The notes: generated by a model from the letters alone, not told the origin. A DNA stretch of 64,000 nt from Syngnathus acus (GCF_901709675.1 NC_051097.1:5458039-5522038); one strand, 5' to 3'; shown: positions 11,201-24,309, counted from the first letter of the stretch. A program made the numbers and translations.

Positions 11201-14200
11201 CAAACAGCAAAGATTAAAATCAAAGTACGCAAACATATGTCAGTACCAGCTGGCTAGCACAAGAAGCTAACCTGAGCAGTCAGTGCTTTTTCCTGTCAAG
11301 CAGCACAAACAGAGGAAGTCAAATGCTGAAACCAGCCACAGAAAATCTTAATCAAAGTCCTTCATACATAAAAGCTGGCTGATTCCACCTCTGGCTGAAA
11401 GTTATATAAAGCCAGCCGGCTAACTATTGGAAGAAGCTCATTTTCGAAGTCGAGATCTGCCCTCAGTACCCGTTCTTGTCAATCAGCACAAACTGATGGG
11501 CAAAAGACCAGATCTAAATGAAAAGCCTTTGTTCACAAAAATGTTCGATGCAAATGACGACATTAGTCACTGAAGATCCAAATCTTTTTTATTTATTTTT
11601 TTCCCCATTTGCTTTCTGTGTAGGAGATCCGCCAGCTCTACCAGTACGTCATGTTTGCTGTGGAGGACGTCAACGGCGTGCTGGATGTGGAATGGGAGAA
11701 ACACCTGGAGAAGAAGAAAAAGAAGAAGTATGTAAAAAATTACCCCTTATCATTTAGTGACTTAGCGTTAGCATTACCACTTCATCACATGGCACGTCGG
11801 CAGGCACATGCTGGTGCCTGGGCGTGAGGGTCTGTTCACCACGCTGGCCAACAACCTGTACATCATCAACCAGCAGAAGAACAGGCTGGATCAGATGGTC
11901 AACGAGCTCACCTCGCTGCACCTCTATAACAAGACGGACGCTTCCGCGGCCAACCGCAACACAGCCACCTCTGGAAGGTTGTATTTGCGTTTCTCAAATC
12001 CAGATTTAGAAATGTAGTCTCATAAATGATATAGGGGAACAATTTTTTTTCATGCAAAATGACATCGTATTTTCTGTGAATATAACGGCGCATTGCTTTG
12101 AATTTAAAAAATGCAAGTGAATTGAATTGTTTCACTTCACCTGTATTAAAAATAAAAATATTCCCTTTAGAAGTTGAGGTTATATTTTGTTGTCTTTTTA
12201 CTACAGTATAGAAAACGAGCTTGACAGTTTAAGGGATGCCCTGCTGAAGGCCCGACTGGACACCACCTCTCCTAAAGCCAAAAGCCCATCACCAGGTAGA
12301 AATTATTGCCTATTTAAATGTATATTACTGACAATGGAAGAGCTCAAAATGTGTATGTGTGTTTCTCAGTCAAGATATCGCCTGTTAAACAGTCCCAGCT
12401 GCGTAACTTCCTCTCCAAGGGCCACATGCCCCCTGTTCGCTCCACTGCACCAGGTACCCATTCAGGCTAAAAATTGGACTAAGAAACTTCTCTGATAAAT
12501 CACACTTTGTCATGAATTCGTCCTTTTTCTCTCCAAGCCAACCTATCACGCTCAGCCTTCCTGTCGCCGAAATACTACGAAGACCTGGACGACGTGAGCT
12601 CAACCTCGTCCCTTTCTCAGTCCATGGAGCCTCATCTGCCTCATTTGGAGGTGGAGGAGGAGGAGGAAGAGGAGCTGCAACCTGAGCGCCTCCCCATGTC
12701 GGCCGCTGCCGCTCCTCCATACCCTCGACACCCCACCGTGGTGAGGACCCCCTCCATCCAGCCTGGCTTTGGAGCCATCCAATCCACACCATTGGCCAAA
12801 ATGCAGTCCGTGCCAGGCATGGGCTTCAGATTGAGTCCTATCGCCAGCCCGAGTAAGTAAAATATTGTAATGTTACCATTTCACGCGTGCACACATATAT
12901 TTTTTATGTATTTATTTATTATATATATTTAGTTCCTTTTAATCAAATTCCTTTTCCTATATATGTCAATGTTCTGTATATGTATTGTTTTTTTTCTATT
13001 TTTGTCATTTCAGTTCCCACCAATAAGATCAACCTCAGTGGCGCTGACAGCACCGCTCTTGCCACCAAAACGGTCAAGCATGGGGCACCGTCCGCTGAGA
13101 GGACCGTGCCTGTCACCATTCCGGCTCAACAGGCCGCCGCCAGCGCTGCCCTTCGCAGGCTGATGGCCAATCAGAAACCGGGTAAAGCTAACATGCAAAA
13201 CTCTTTGGTTTTTGTCACTACAAATCTATTTATTCCCAGTTGTCGTGCTTTTTTTTAATCAAAATTTAAGATTTTTTTTTATTATTTCACACTTGATGAG
13301 TAAGCATGCCTTTCAGACACGCACTTGTTTTATATTAAAAGTAAAAAGAAAGTTTTCCATAATTAAAATCCACAAAGATGTTGTAATGTATGTTGCTGTC
13401 ACTAGGTGGTGACAGAGGCCTCCAGGCGAAACAAACATTGGATCAGCTTTACTAATATTTGAGCGTTTGCGTTTTTAAAAAACAAAATAAATTGTGTTGC
13501 AGCTGTCGTCAGCACCTCCTTGACAGAGTCCACGTTAAAAACTGTACCTCAAGTGGTCAATGTCCTGGAACTGAAGGACAAAAGGGCTCCCGTGTCATCC
13601 CCCGCAATCATCAGGTATTCTTCCTTACACATAACACAGTGGTCTGCACATAAAGCAAATGTGAAATAGAATGAAAATGATGTGCTGTTTTCTTGGTCCA
13701 AAACACTCATATGACTTCTTATGGTCGCTCAGATCGAGAGTGTGCGCGTTCACATAGAAAACAACGGCAAGACTCTTGCACGTACTTTCCTGTTCTGTGT
13801 TCTCTTTTGCAGCTCATCAACAGCAGAGCCAGCCGCTGTGCCGCTGCAGGTTCCGGCTTCGACCGCATCCATCCTGCCCAAACGAGTAAGAGAAAAAGAT
13901 TACTCAACTGTAGAAGGGCAAGGCCTTCATTTGCAACATTTATAGAATGATATTAAACTATTGATGGAAGAGCCCCCCCATTTGTTTTTAATGTCCCTTA
14001 AGTACCAACAGTTTTGTGTCTCTCACATGTCAATCTTACAAAAGCAGTTGAGTGACAAATCCTCATTTTTTTTATATTTATGAAACCATAGCAATCCACC
14101 AAATTGGTCTTTAATATCACTGTTGAAACCTTGTTCAGCAGAATCCTGGCCTAGGAGTGCAAAAGCCATCCAATGAAAGCACAAACGCTCCACAAGCAAC

Positions 14201-17200
14201 CTTCATGTTTGGTGAGCTCATACTGTACAATTTTGTTATAAACAGAGAATTAAAACTTCCCACTTCGTACTGACTTTGTTGTATTGAAATTTTTTTTGTG
14301 GCGGTGTCATTCAGGTCAGCGTGACTCATCTGCCGCACATGCTAGCTCAGTTGAGCCGAGTATCAACAAAGGTGTCTCCTTCACTTCAACGTAAGTCCAC
14401 TTAGGAAGAAAAAAAATTGCTTGGAGGGTTTTATTATTCTAATGAGGCGTTGTTCTTTTGCAGCCCGTCAAGCTTCAGTTTTGCATCAGTCACTCCAGCA
14501 GTTGGAATACCACCAGGTAAAGCATTTAGTGTGGGGTCAATTCTAGATTTTGTTGCCATGCCGACAAGGGATGAGTATAGGAGGTGCCTACTCGTATTTT
14601 GTATTTATATTTAATGTCAGCAGCCGCGAGTGTCATTTTGCTTTGTTTGTTTTTCTATTCAGTGAAGGATATGAGTGAGTTCTCCTTTGGAGGAAATGGC
14701 AAGATGATATTAGGTCAGACTGTCGAGGAGCCGTCAAAGTCCGTTTCTCCTTCCCTAACTGCTGCCGTGTCAGCCGCACAGCCGCCATCTTCTGAATCAC
14801 CCGTACCTGTTCCTACTGTGGTTTCTGCAATTCTAACACAACTCCCTAAAACAACTGGAGGTGAAACTTTAGGCAGTTTCTCTGGGCTACGTGTCGGTCA
14901 AGGAGAAGAAGCAAGAGATTCCTCGACCAAACCTACCCCTGGAAACACTGCTTTCACCTTCGGAGGTGTTGGAATCGGCAAAGGAGCGGGACAGTTCAAC
15001 TTCAGCAGTGATCAGAAGTCTGCCGGAGACTCTCTGGGAGCTGACTTGTCCAAGTCCGGTAGTTTGTTCAAACCTCCTGAGACCACCCCAAAGCTGACCT
15101 TCTGCGTGACCACGGCCAACGTCCCTGCCTCGGGGCTGCCCACGTCTTTCAGCAGCCTCCTCGCGGCCCCCACGGAACTAACGGAAGACCCCAAACCAGC
15201 CCCGCAACCTTCAGAGCTCCCATCATCTCATGAAAAAGAGCCTTCTCCAGAGCATTCTATCGAGGGTGTCGCACCCTTAGAAAAGTCTTCACCGGAGCCG
15301 ACAACTGTCAAGGACGCTGATCCTGTTCCAGATGCCCCTGTTTCAGTCCCAGCAACGGAGGCAACACCCCCGCCGGCTCCAATCGCCACGGCAGACACTA
15401 CTCCAGACGTAACGTCGGCCACCCCTGTGGTTCCTGCATCCCAAGTAGCCCCACCGACGTTCCAGGTGTCCACTTCTGAGAAGCCCGGGTCCATTTTCAC
15501 TCAACCCACAACAACGGAAAGCAGCTCTACTGCTGTGATGCCCGCCATCAACACGACAGCTGCTTCTGAAACTGCTGCCAGCCCGGCTGCAGCCCCTGTG
15601 ACCAGCACCCTGGGGGAGGCCACCCCCACTTTATCAGTTGCTGCTACTACCACCGCTGCCACCACTGTGTTTGGACAGCCGACCGTAACCCCTCCAGTCT
15701 CAACAACCCCTTCGGTGTTTGGCTCGTCCACCTTCGGCACATCGACCGAAGGCGGTTTCGGCAAGTCTGTTTTCGGCCAACCCAGCGGCTTTGGCCAACC
15801 TGCTAGCAACACCGCAACGCCAAGCAGCTTCTCTTTCGGACAGTCCGCGTTCGGAGCAAGCGCTAGCACCGCCACCACCGGAGGAGGAGGCGGTCTCTTC
15901 GGAGCAGCCACGCCGAGCAATGCCAGTTCCTTTTCTTTTGGCGCCAGTACGAACGCCAACACGTCCAGCGGCACTGGTGCCGGACTGTTTGGACAGAGCA
16001 CCACCTCCGCGTTTGGACAGAGCTCCACCTTCGGACAAGGGTCTCTCTTTGGGAGTAACACCACCACATCCTCATCTGCAGGATTCAGCTTTGGTCAGCC
16101 GTCAGGTAGGTTTAGTCTTGCTGTATGCATATATTAGCAGGTATCTTACACAGACAGATAGACAGATGGGATTTTGTTATTAACTTTTCTGTCCTATAGG
16201 CTTTGGATCAGCTGCTTCGTCTGGGTTCGGCCAGCAAGCCAACACGGGGAGCGTATTTGGACGGGTATCACTATTTTCTCTCTTAAAAAAGAAATAATTT
16301 TCAAACCGCATAGTGAGTATGACTTTTCTCTCAGCCGTCGGGTGGAGGCCTGTTCGGTTCCAGCGCCGCCAATGCAGCGGGTTCACCAACCGGCAGCCTC
16401 TTCAGCGGCCTCGGAGGCAAGCCGAGCGAAGACGCGGCCAACAAGAATCCATTTGGTCCTAGTGCTTCCACCGGAGGGTTTGGACAACCTGCTCAGACCG
16501 GTATGAGGCTCTGGCTGTCTCATGTCCCCTTGAATTTTTTCCAACCAACCTATTTTTCCCAACAGGTGCTCCCAGTCTCTTTGGTAGTACTGCTGCTAAA
16601 CCCATAGGATTTGGACAGGCCTCCTTTGGGGAGCAGAAACCCAGTGGGACCTTCACTTCCGGTGCAGGGAGTGTTGCTTCCCAGGGCTTTGGATCCTTTG
16701 CTAGCCCAGCAAAACCAGGTACTGTAAGAATTCAGTGATAGTCCTGTTACAGTGATAAACCCGTCCATTGGCCATCTCACGCGGCACCATTTTTTTAACA
16801 CTTGCCCCTCGTTTATCATCTGAGCTGCAGCAAGTGTTATCTGCTCAACCCGGCCAGGCGTAAGCAGGCTTAGTCTGATCATCTGTCAGGCAGTGTTGCA
16901 TCATTCTACATGTGAATTACTTGCACAGACATTTCCAGTTCGATACCTTTCTGTGACTCATCCAGTCTCGATCTCTGTCCCAAACTGCCGCAAATAATAA
17001 AATGGTTTCGTAAACGGCAATAACGTCAACATCCATGTCCTCTGCCAATCAGGACGCGTTTTTTCTTCTCTCCAATCATTCACACAAAATGTCTCGCTTA
17101 AGTAGCACTAGGGTGTGTTTGATTCTGATAGCTTCGAGCAAACAAAACATGCTTACAATTAGAATCCGCCTAATAACCTCATTTAAGAATTGCAACACGA

Positions 17201-19421
17201 GCGCCTATCTTTTAATGTTATCTTCCAAAGCAGCATTGTTGGTCTCATCTCTTGAGCCCCCCCCTCCATTTTCAGCTGGATATTAGCATCCGCCCCAAGC
17301 CTCCACGCCATAATGCCTGATCACGCTGCTACATGGAGCCAATGTAATCTTGTTACATTAGTGCAATCAATTATTTACTGGGGCGTGCTGGTAGGCGCAC
17401 TGTAATTTCAGCACACCCGCCGTCAGGCCCGCTGCAACTTGCACATTTCACGCCATGAGACGCTTGACAAGTTTGCACCCTGGCTCGCTACCAGTAAACA
17501 AATATCTATTAGTATTTTTTTCCCTCTCTGAACATTACCACCAAATATCCTTTCATCAAAATTAAGTTGGACTAATAAATTTAAAAAAAATCCTCAAAAA
17601 AAAGTAATTAAAAAAAAAAGTCATGTTTGTACAAGAATAAAATTGTGGAGTTTGCAGGGCCTTCCTGTGCATGCGTGTTGTTTCTACCATTCCAAAAATG
17701 TGCATTTTAGGTGAAAGGTATCAGCCTATGAAGTGTAACAAACTAGCGTTTGCGCTTCGCAATTCAGGCGGCTTCGGCAGTCCACCGGTGTTCGGGAGTC
17801 CCCCAGCCTTTGGCACGTCACCATCATTCGGCGCCACTGCAGCATTCGGCACCAGTCCGTCCTTCAGTAACACCATGGGCTCCTCCGCCAGCAAAGTGTT
17901 TGGAGAGGGTACGGCAGCTTCCAACATGGGCGGATTTGGGTAAGAATAAATAATTATGCTCTTTCTTACAGGGAGTCCTCGGTTTACGATGGCGTTCCAT
18001 TGTTACAGCGGCAACATAAGAATTTATACAAATTTGGAGTGTGCATTAACGTCCATCACTAAAATCCTAATAGAGAAAATATTACTATGAAAAGTGCTTT
18101 TTGGACATAAATTAAAAAAACAACAAATGAAGAACACCAAATTGCACTCACTGTTGAACAGTAAACCGACACTCCCATTTTCATTAGATCGGTTTTCATG
18201 ACCACAACCCAAATTTGTGCTGGAGTAGATTATTCCCCTCTGATAATCTCACTCGCGGATCACGCTGCTGGCGGATTAAGTCGTCTCACTTCCTGTCCCA
18301 CTCTCTGGGTTTTGCATACTCGCGGATCCACTTGCTGATGAGTCGGTGGGCACAAGTCCTGCGGGGGGGATTATCTTTTGATATTTTTCCCCTAACTCCT
18401 CCCCCATCATTGTATGCGCCATCTGACACTTTGCTAGCATTGTGTTTGAAAATCATCTAAATGTATGTTGTATATTATAGTCCAATAAATGGTGGGTTTA
18501 ATCCAGGCTTGGAAGATTTTTCTCATCAGCCCCTCTTAAACCCTCCAAGCTGTACACTTTGTAACAAAATAAGCAAACAGACATTTGCCGTCTCCATAGC
18601 TTGCGAGGGCAAACATTAGCAAGCTGCACTATTTCTTGTCGTACAGTACACACAAGTAGACTAAAATTTAAATCACAGTGGTTCATCTGTGAGTCAACTG
18701 GCTAGCCAGTGGGTGGCTAATGGCAGAGGCTAACACCGCCGTCTTTATTCGGTACTGCTTTTTGTCAGATAGCTGGACAGATGGCCAGACAGAAGATTTG
18801 AATCAGAACACTTTGGTCACAAAAATGTGTGTCAATGCAAGCTGAGAATCCCATCAAACTGTTCACCAGTTAGTGCCATAAGTTAACATTAGAAGTGTAC
18901 TACATCTTCACTCAGTGCTTCTTTTGTTAAACATTAGTTGAAGGTCTGAATCCTTTTTATCTTACCTTAACTCCACAGTTTTGCTTCGCCGTCCAGCGCG
19001 TCATCTTTTGGGGTGCTAGCCAATCAGAGTGCCCCGCCGTCATTCGGGGCTCTGGCCCAGCAGGGACCTGGTTTTGGGGCGCAGCCTAGCGGCTTTGCAG
19101 GTTTTGGACAGCAGCCACAACCTGGAGGTGACAACTTTTCCTTCTTGTCTTTGCGTCATCTTTGTGTGCGCACTGTATAACATTGGATTTGTGTTTGTAG
19201 GGTTCTCGGGAAATACCTTTGGCGCCACAAACCAGTAAGTTCTAACACGAACAATTTTCTAAATGCTTTCCGTTGCTTTTAAATACAACCCTCCTCACAT
19301 TTTAAAAAAATGTCTCGTGTATATAAAAAATATACACACAATTGTTCTTACATTGACATTTCAATAACGTCTTGTTTCTTTCAGATCAAGTTCCCAAACG
19401 TTTGCCGGTTGGCGAAGCTAG
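5236..19421 (+). CDS. nup214: Nuclear pore complex protein Nup214 (complete, 36 coding exons)
   Basis: Cytoplasmic-face nucleoporin. In the family the N-terminal beta-propeller binds the mRNA-export helicase DDX19, the coiled coil pairs with Nup88/Nup62, and FG repeats bind exportin CRM1. Coding exons: 5236-5277, 5874-6069, 6490-6644, 6904-7102, 7184-7254, 7324-7387, 7469-7572, 7943-8049, 8124-8190, 8290-8413, 9195-9353, 9439-9829, 9932-10068, 10150-10238, 10426-10515, 10631-10780, 10851-11009, 11624-11727, 11804-11977, 12207-12295, 12370-12453, 12538-12852, 13014-13181, 13503-13614, 13813-13885, 14139-14211, 14315-14390, 14464-14516, 14663-16105, 16200-16264, 16335-16500, 16566-16718, 17768-17939, 18979-19127, 19201-19234, 19385-19421. 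The total is 5844 nt, 1947 aa (human about 2090), with all phases closing. Propeller about residues 1-430 ([27 protein letters not shown]); coiled coil about 665-890 (LHGD...[14 protein letters not shown]); FG repeats from about 1208 to the end, which reads FAGWRS. The exon at 10150-10238 has a weak donor (GTTTTT). Confidence 0.96.
5576..5758. mobile_element. Palindromic MITE with 6-bp target duplication
   Basis: The terminal inverted repeats begin TACGGAAGAGGATTAGGGCC and end with the exact complement. The flanks GACCTA (5570-5575 and 5759-5764) are a perfect 6-bp target-site duplication. The 183-bp interior repeats GAATTCTGACTTTAAAGTC in alternating orientation, so nearly the whole element can fold into one hairpin. 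It has no coding capacity, which makes it a non-autonomous DNA transposon. It sits in nup214 intron 1. Elements of this kind are common in fish; I cannot assign the superfamily. Confidence 0.9.
8414..9194 (+). other. nup214 intron 10 with possible conserved element
   Basis: The intron opens with a run of 17 C (8497-8513). From about 8740 to 9010 it is base-balanced, non-repetitive sequence unlike the AT-rich introns around it, containing ATAATAATAAGCATCCGCC and CTCATTAAAGATGTCTCACA. No exon with compatible phase is evident. It might be a conserved non-coding element, but this cannot be tested from one sequence. Confidence 0.3.
14663..16105 (+). other. nup214: Large FG-repeat exon of nup214
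   Basis: This 1443-nt exon encodes about residues 1208-1689. The first part is Ser/Thr/Pro/Ala-rich and contains [14 protein letters not shown], identical in type to the vertebrate family. The last third is dense in phenylalanine-glycine repeats (VFGQP, SFSFGQ, GLFGQ). The antisense open frames across it arise from codon bias in the FG repeats and are not genes. Confidence 0.9.
16719..17767 (+). other. nup214 intron 32 with possible conserved element
   Basis: This 1.05-kb intron has an unusual unique stretch at about 16790-17480, including ATGGAGCCAATGTAATCTTG and CAATCAATTATTTACTGGGG. It lacks microsatellites and transposon features. No exon matches the flanking phase. Enhancer-like conservation is only a guess. 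Confidence 0.3.
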
Positions 19422-19506
19422 TGTTACTGCCACTACACAAGCTTTTTTCCTGTTGCTTGGAAAGGAAAGTCAAAGAAAATTAACAAGTTTTATATTAATT
19501 TCCTTG

Positions 19507-19512
19507 ATTAAA
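19507..19512 (+). terminator. Candidate poly(A) signal for nup214
   Basis: ATTAAA, the commonest variant signal, lies 86 bases after the stop codon and is followed by a T-rich stretch. No closer AATAAA is seen, so the 3' UTR would be very short. Confidence 0.4.
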
Positions 19513-19979
19513 AAATGTCACGACACAAAAAACATTTTTGTTTGATTTGATTTTTTTTTTATTCAGTTGTTTACTTACACGTTCAGTATAATGCTGTGTG
19601 CTCTGATTCTCTTTGAAGTGTTCATTGAAGGTAAGCAACCTTTTAATAATTACATTATTATTTGTAATACTGGGGTAGAAAATATTCTGATTATTCAATG
19701 TTCAGTATTTTGAACTGAAAAATGTCTACAAAGAAATGGACTATTTTTACTGTCGTATATTTTTACATGGAAATGAACATGTTCAATAACATTTTTTCAT
19801 GTAATTAAAATAATGACTTTTTTTTAGTAATGGTTTTGTCCAGAGAGCTACCTCAGAAGGGCAAAAATTTCATGTAAGAAGATCCACTTATTTCTCCATT
19901 TATTCCTTGGTGGTGTTTATACTGAGCAGTGACACTGAATAATGACTTTTTCCAGGCAGAGTTCAAAGAGGCTTTACAT

Positions 19980-20200
19980 GCCTTTCTGATACTACCCCCA
20001 AAGGTAGAATATTCCTGGGTCGACTTTGACCCCGCCCCATTCCGTGTCATTCCTACGGGAGGATATTAGTCGTTTGATTTCAGCCTCCCTTTTTGTGGCA
20101 GTGCTGTTTAAACACATCAGTGACACGCACAAATTACAATACCTGTTAGACCTTGGCAACAATCTCCAAAGGTGCAGTGTAAATAAAAGTGGCATATCAT
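19980..20200. repeat. Dispersed copy of the 577-1390 repeat family
   Basis: It contains TACTACCCCCAAAGGTAGAA followed by GGGTCGACTTTGACCCC and, later, ATCTCCAAAGGTGCAGTG. These match the core and following block of the tandem repeat near the left edge in order and spacing. Confidence 0.45.
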
Positions 20201-23200
20201 TGTCCGAGCGTCCGACCGCACCTTGCTATCCTACCCAAAAGGCATTGCCCAAGCCATGTTTGGCATTTGGGGAATGTCGAGGTCATTATACGACCTGGGC
20301 TCGCCACCTGCCAAAATGTTGACGCCCACATTCCCAGACGGTTTCAAATGGATGTGAAGAGACTGGCGCAAAGTCAATATCTGAATGAATTAATCCGTTT
20401 TCATATCCTGGCCGTGTGTAAAAAGTCATCAATTTTGGGTAAAAATAACTGATGACTGAACGAGCACCATCACCTGTTTTGTTTAATGATTGTCATATTC
20501 TGAGATGCCTTGTAGTTTAATTTCAATCATATAATTATTTTTGCTGAGTCAGTAAGAAGAAGAATTGGATACATCTCACTGCTATAATTGAAATTCATCA
20601 GATGCGTTGTCTGTGTTAGAATTTCAGCGAAAGTCTTTAACCGTATTAAAACTGTTTGTTTTTCTATTTGCATAATACCTCAAATGTAAGCAAACTAATC
20701 TATAGCCGCCAATACTCCTTTAATCCTCGCCCTCTCCGTGTCAACTTTGTGATGGAAAATGCAGGAAAGTCTCACAGACACTTGAGAGGATGACAGCTGT
20801 CATTATGGAATTCCGATAAAAATAGCCCCCCACCACGCGCCAGCCAAAAGCATCCACTAGCTCCATGTGAACGTGATCAACCACCACTTTAAACTCCATT
20901 ACTGCGTTTCCTCATCGTCTGCCAACAAGCCATTATTAGCCTCTCAATATCATTTCAAGATCTAAACGAGTTGCTTCCATCTTAATTTTCTTCCCTCACC
21001 ACCATTGAATTTCTCACTGAGGTGTTATTCTTGTAACACAGAATAATTGCTTTTCACCGTTGGTTGTTTTGTCTTATCAAAAATTAACAACTAATATTAA
21101 TCATCGAGTAATCGTTTAAAGCTATGGCTTAAAGTAAATTTGTCTAAATCCACTGATTTCATCCTTTCAACAATAAGCATCCTCTGATTCTTGTAATAGT
21201 TCATGAAACTAGACTGAATGTTTTTTTTTTAACCAAAATAATACTTAGATAACTCCGATAACCTTTGCTGCCCTTGGGTGGAAGCAAATTTTAAATTGGA
21301 CCGGATTATGTCTGTTTACCCTGTTTTAGTGAGCATGACCACTCAGCTGTAAGCAGCATGCAGAAAAACAGGAAAGGATTTACTTTGAAATCAACACAGA
21401 CTCCACAAATGTACACATTTTAATTTAATTTCACACAGCAAAATGTTTTCCAACAAACTCAAATGTCAAAGCTCGTTGAGATCGGTCCTTGAATGACAAA
21501 TGGTCCCATTAGAGAGTCACGGTGACATTGGCACCGTTGTGGTATTAATAGCAGTGTCTGGTGCCAAAGATAGTGAGTGAAGTGGTGATTATTTTGCATT
21601 AATATCAGTGACAGGTGGCCAAGTGAGCTGTGCTAATAAAAGTGAGAATGTGATGCTCTGGAATGCCACCAGGATAGCATTGAGCCCTGGCTGCACGCTT
21701 CCAGCAGCTAAGCAGGAAGCCATAAACACTCCCAAGTGAATGTTGGGTCATCTCGGACACGCGTCTCGGACGTATGTGGATCTATTTTGTGTGATAACGC
21801 TACTCCAAACCATGTATCATGCAAATTTCTTAGAAGCAAATGTTTTGCATAAAAGCGTTTAATTAATAATCCTGTTTTATTGTCATGTTGCTCTGACAGT
21901 GAAAACGGCTTTTGTGTCAGATCTCATTAGATTGTTCAAAGTATTATTTTTTTTTTACATCTATTTTTTTTCTGCTCTATTTGTCTTACATGAATGCTAT
22001 CTTTCCAGCACAAAAGGAGTTGCAAATAGAACGGTCGACATCTTATCCAGCAATGCAAGAAGTGCCCTACATCGTCAAGCTCATAGTAGCGTAGTAGCGA
22101 AGGTGGCCTAGGGCATGTGCATATAATGCGTGGAACCTTTTTCAATTCAGCGCTTAAAGGCTAAAATGTGGTGCCTTTGTGCAAAGCTTGCTGAAATAGG
22201 ACATTGATGGTCGGGATAGCACATCCACCTATAGCGCAATTAGCCTCGAGCGAGGTAAAGACACCATCGCGCAGGTTCTTGCAGGTTTTACTCGCTCATG
22301 ACGTCACTGTGTTTGAAACGTGGGTGTCATTTTACAATGAAACACAATCTAGTGTGTGTAAATGAGTGCACGCTAGATGCGTGTGTCTGAGAGTTAGAGG
22401 GAGTGAATGTTTTTCTGCACCGTGTGGTCCTGCATGATGAACAAGGCCCACGACAGATATGACCAACCTTTGGTGGTGGTGTGCATTTGAGAGAGCATGA
22501 TGATTCAATAAGAGCAGTCAAACTTGCGTTGGCCTAAATCCCTCCAACGGGGGTATTAAAAAACACACACACACACACGTTCAGGTTTAGGTTACATGTA
22601 CTCCAGTTGACTACTACACTGAGTAATCATCCAAGGCCTGCAGCAGCCTCGTCAGGTGAATGGGTCACATGGGCCGTCGCTACCTTCTGTTAACATCAAG
22701 CTACATTTAATTTGGTTTTTGGTTTTCACCGCCATAGCTTGCTTTTGGCTACACTAAGGTACTCCTGTATTTAGGTTCTATTGTGACTGTATTTGCAACT
22801 CTGATTAGCATTTTGAGTCCCATCTTAACCCTCGCAAGTCTGCGAGACTTCACAACCTCAACTAACTGGTTGCCCCTCGTGGCCAACTCGCTCACCCAAA
22901 AGTCACACGGTCGCCTCCACGTGTGGTGTCCAAGTGATCTCATTATGTCGGGAATCCCCCGCTAGCCCTTCTTTTCTTAACCCTGCTTCACCAGGATGGC
23001 CTTTGAGTCAGCATGAATCTCACTCAGCCATGCATGAGCTTGTTATGCAATCATGCTAATGCAGCCCACTAGCCTCACAGCATCAATGGACTGGTTTTTT
23101 TTTTTCTTCAATGGACCTGAAAATAGCATAAAGTAAAAATATATCCCGAAGAACAAATATACAATCTCGAAATTGAAAAAAATCGGAGTACTTGTAGAAT

Positions 23201-23400
23201 AAAGGATATTTTGAAGAAAGGAAGGAAAGTCCGATAAATTTAAAGTCAATATGAGAATAAAGTTATTTAGTTAGAACACAATTTGCTCAGTCTGCAAAGA
23301 TACTCATTTATTTAAAAAGGGTATAGTAATAAAACATCCATCCATTATCTTTTTGCATCACTGTCAACATTATGCCAACATGTAAAAAAAAAAAAAAAGC
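20200..23400. other. Non-coding interval between nup214 and fam78a
   Basis: No supportable gene. Two stretches stand out as base-balanced, non-repetitive sequence: about 20700-21010, containing GATGACAGCTGTCATTATGG, and about 21480-21760, containing CACGGTGACATTGGCACCG and TCTGGTGCCAAAG, both nuclear-factor-I-like half sites. They resemble conserved regulatory elements, but conservation cannot be checked here. A CA microsatellite lies at 22563-22578, and 23090-23270 looks like decayed transposon sequence. Confidence 0.35.
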
Positions 23401-23412
23401 AGGGAAGCATGT

Positions 23413-23418
23413 TTTATT
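23413..23418 (-). terminator. Candidate poly(A) signal for fam78a
   Basis: Read on the minus strand this is AATAAA, about 1 kb beyond the fam78a stop. Family 3' UTRs are long, so the distance is acceptable, but other sites are possible. Confidence 0.25.
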
Positions 23419-24179
23419 GCTACATTAATAGCTGCTCTTTGCCATTGAATACATTGCAATTATTATTTTTTCTCAAACATTTAAGAGTCCAGTCCTAGAT
23501 TTTGACTCTTGAAAGGAAGACCAAGGACATTGGGGCAAAATGCTGCCTTGCACTCATTTTTAAGGCTAAAAGGGTTTGGACGGAGCGGAACGCGACATAC
23601 ACGTAAGGCAGCATGGATTGTGTAACACAACAAAAACACAAATGCACTCTCCCAGCCTATAAATAAAATCACACGTGCACAAAATCGATGCATAATCATA
23701 GTAAATACTTAAAACTACACACTGAATAACTCAATTAAAATTTGTGACTTCCTTTAGCACGAGCCAGCTTGAAGGTAGAAATGTTGTGATTTGTTCAAAC
23801 CGGTTTTTAAATGGCTCAACCTCCGACGCACCAATAAAAATGGTGGTGTTTTTTTTTCTTCACAGCTTCTGCAGTTCTATTGAAAACAGGAAGACAGGAT
23901 AGACAACCCTATTTCACACAGAGTCGTAACAACTTTACCACCGATACAGTATCCCGCCATCAGACAATTAGGTGTTTGACATATAAAATACTCATGAGTT
24001 CAACCTCACACAAATAGCACACATTTTCTTCACTCTCTGTATCATCAAATATCAAAATAGTTGCTTGGAAATAAAATAAAAAATGAAAATGCCATCTATT
24101 AGAAGCAGTGCAGCGCAAGCTTTACACACAGGCGTCCTCTCAATTCTGGTATGGCTCTGATACACCAAAGTTAGTTGGA

Positions 24180-24309
24180 TCAAAAATAACCCAATTATGG
24201 GTCAGAACCAACCAATTGCCACCCCGACTTCTTATGTAAATTCATTCAACTTAAAAAGTCGGATCAAATTGACCCAAGTAAGCTCAGCCCATTGTTGGGT
24301 TATTTTTGA
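24180..24309. mobile_element. Small inverted-repeat element (MITE)
   Basis: The left end TCAAAAATAACCCAATTATG and right end CATTGTTGGGTTATTTTTGA are imperfect inverted repeats, continuing into ATGGGTCAG and CTCAGCCCAT. The interior is about 80 bp with no coding capacity. A clear target duplication was not found. It lies 118 bases past the fam78a stop codon, probably inside its 3' UTR. Confidence 0.65.

Noticed and set aside
15501-16067. 188-codon minus-strand open frame
   Set aside because: It is antisense to the FG-repeat exon of nup214; low-complexity codon use keeps it open. No splice or family support.
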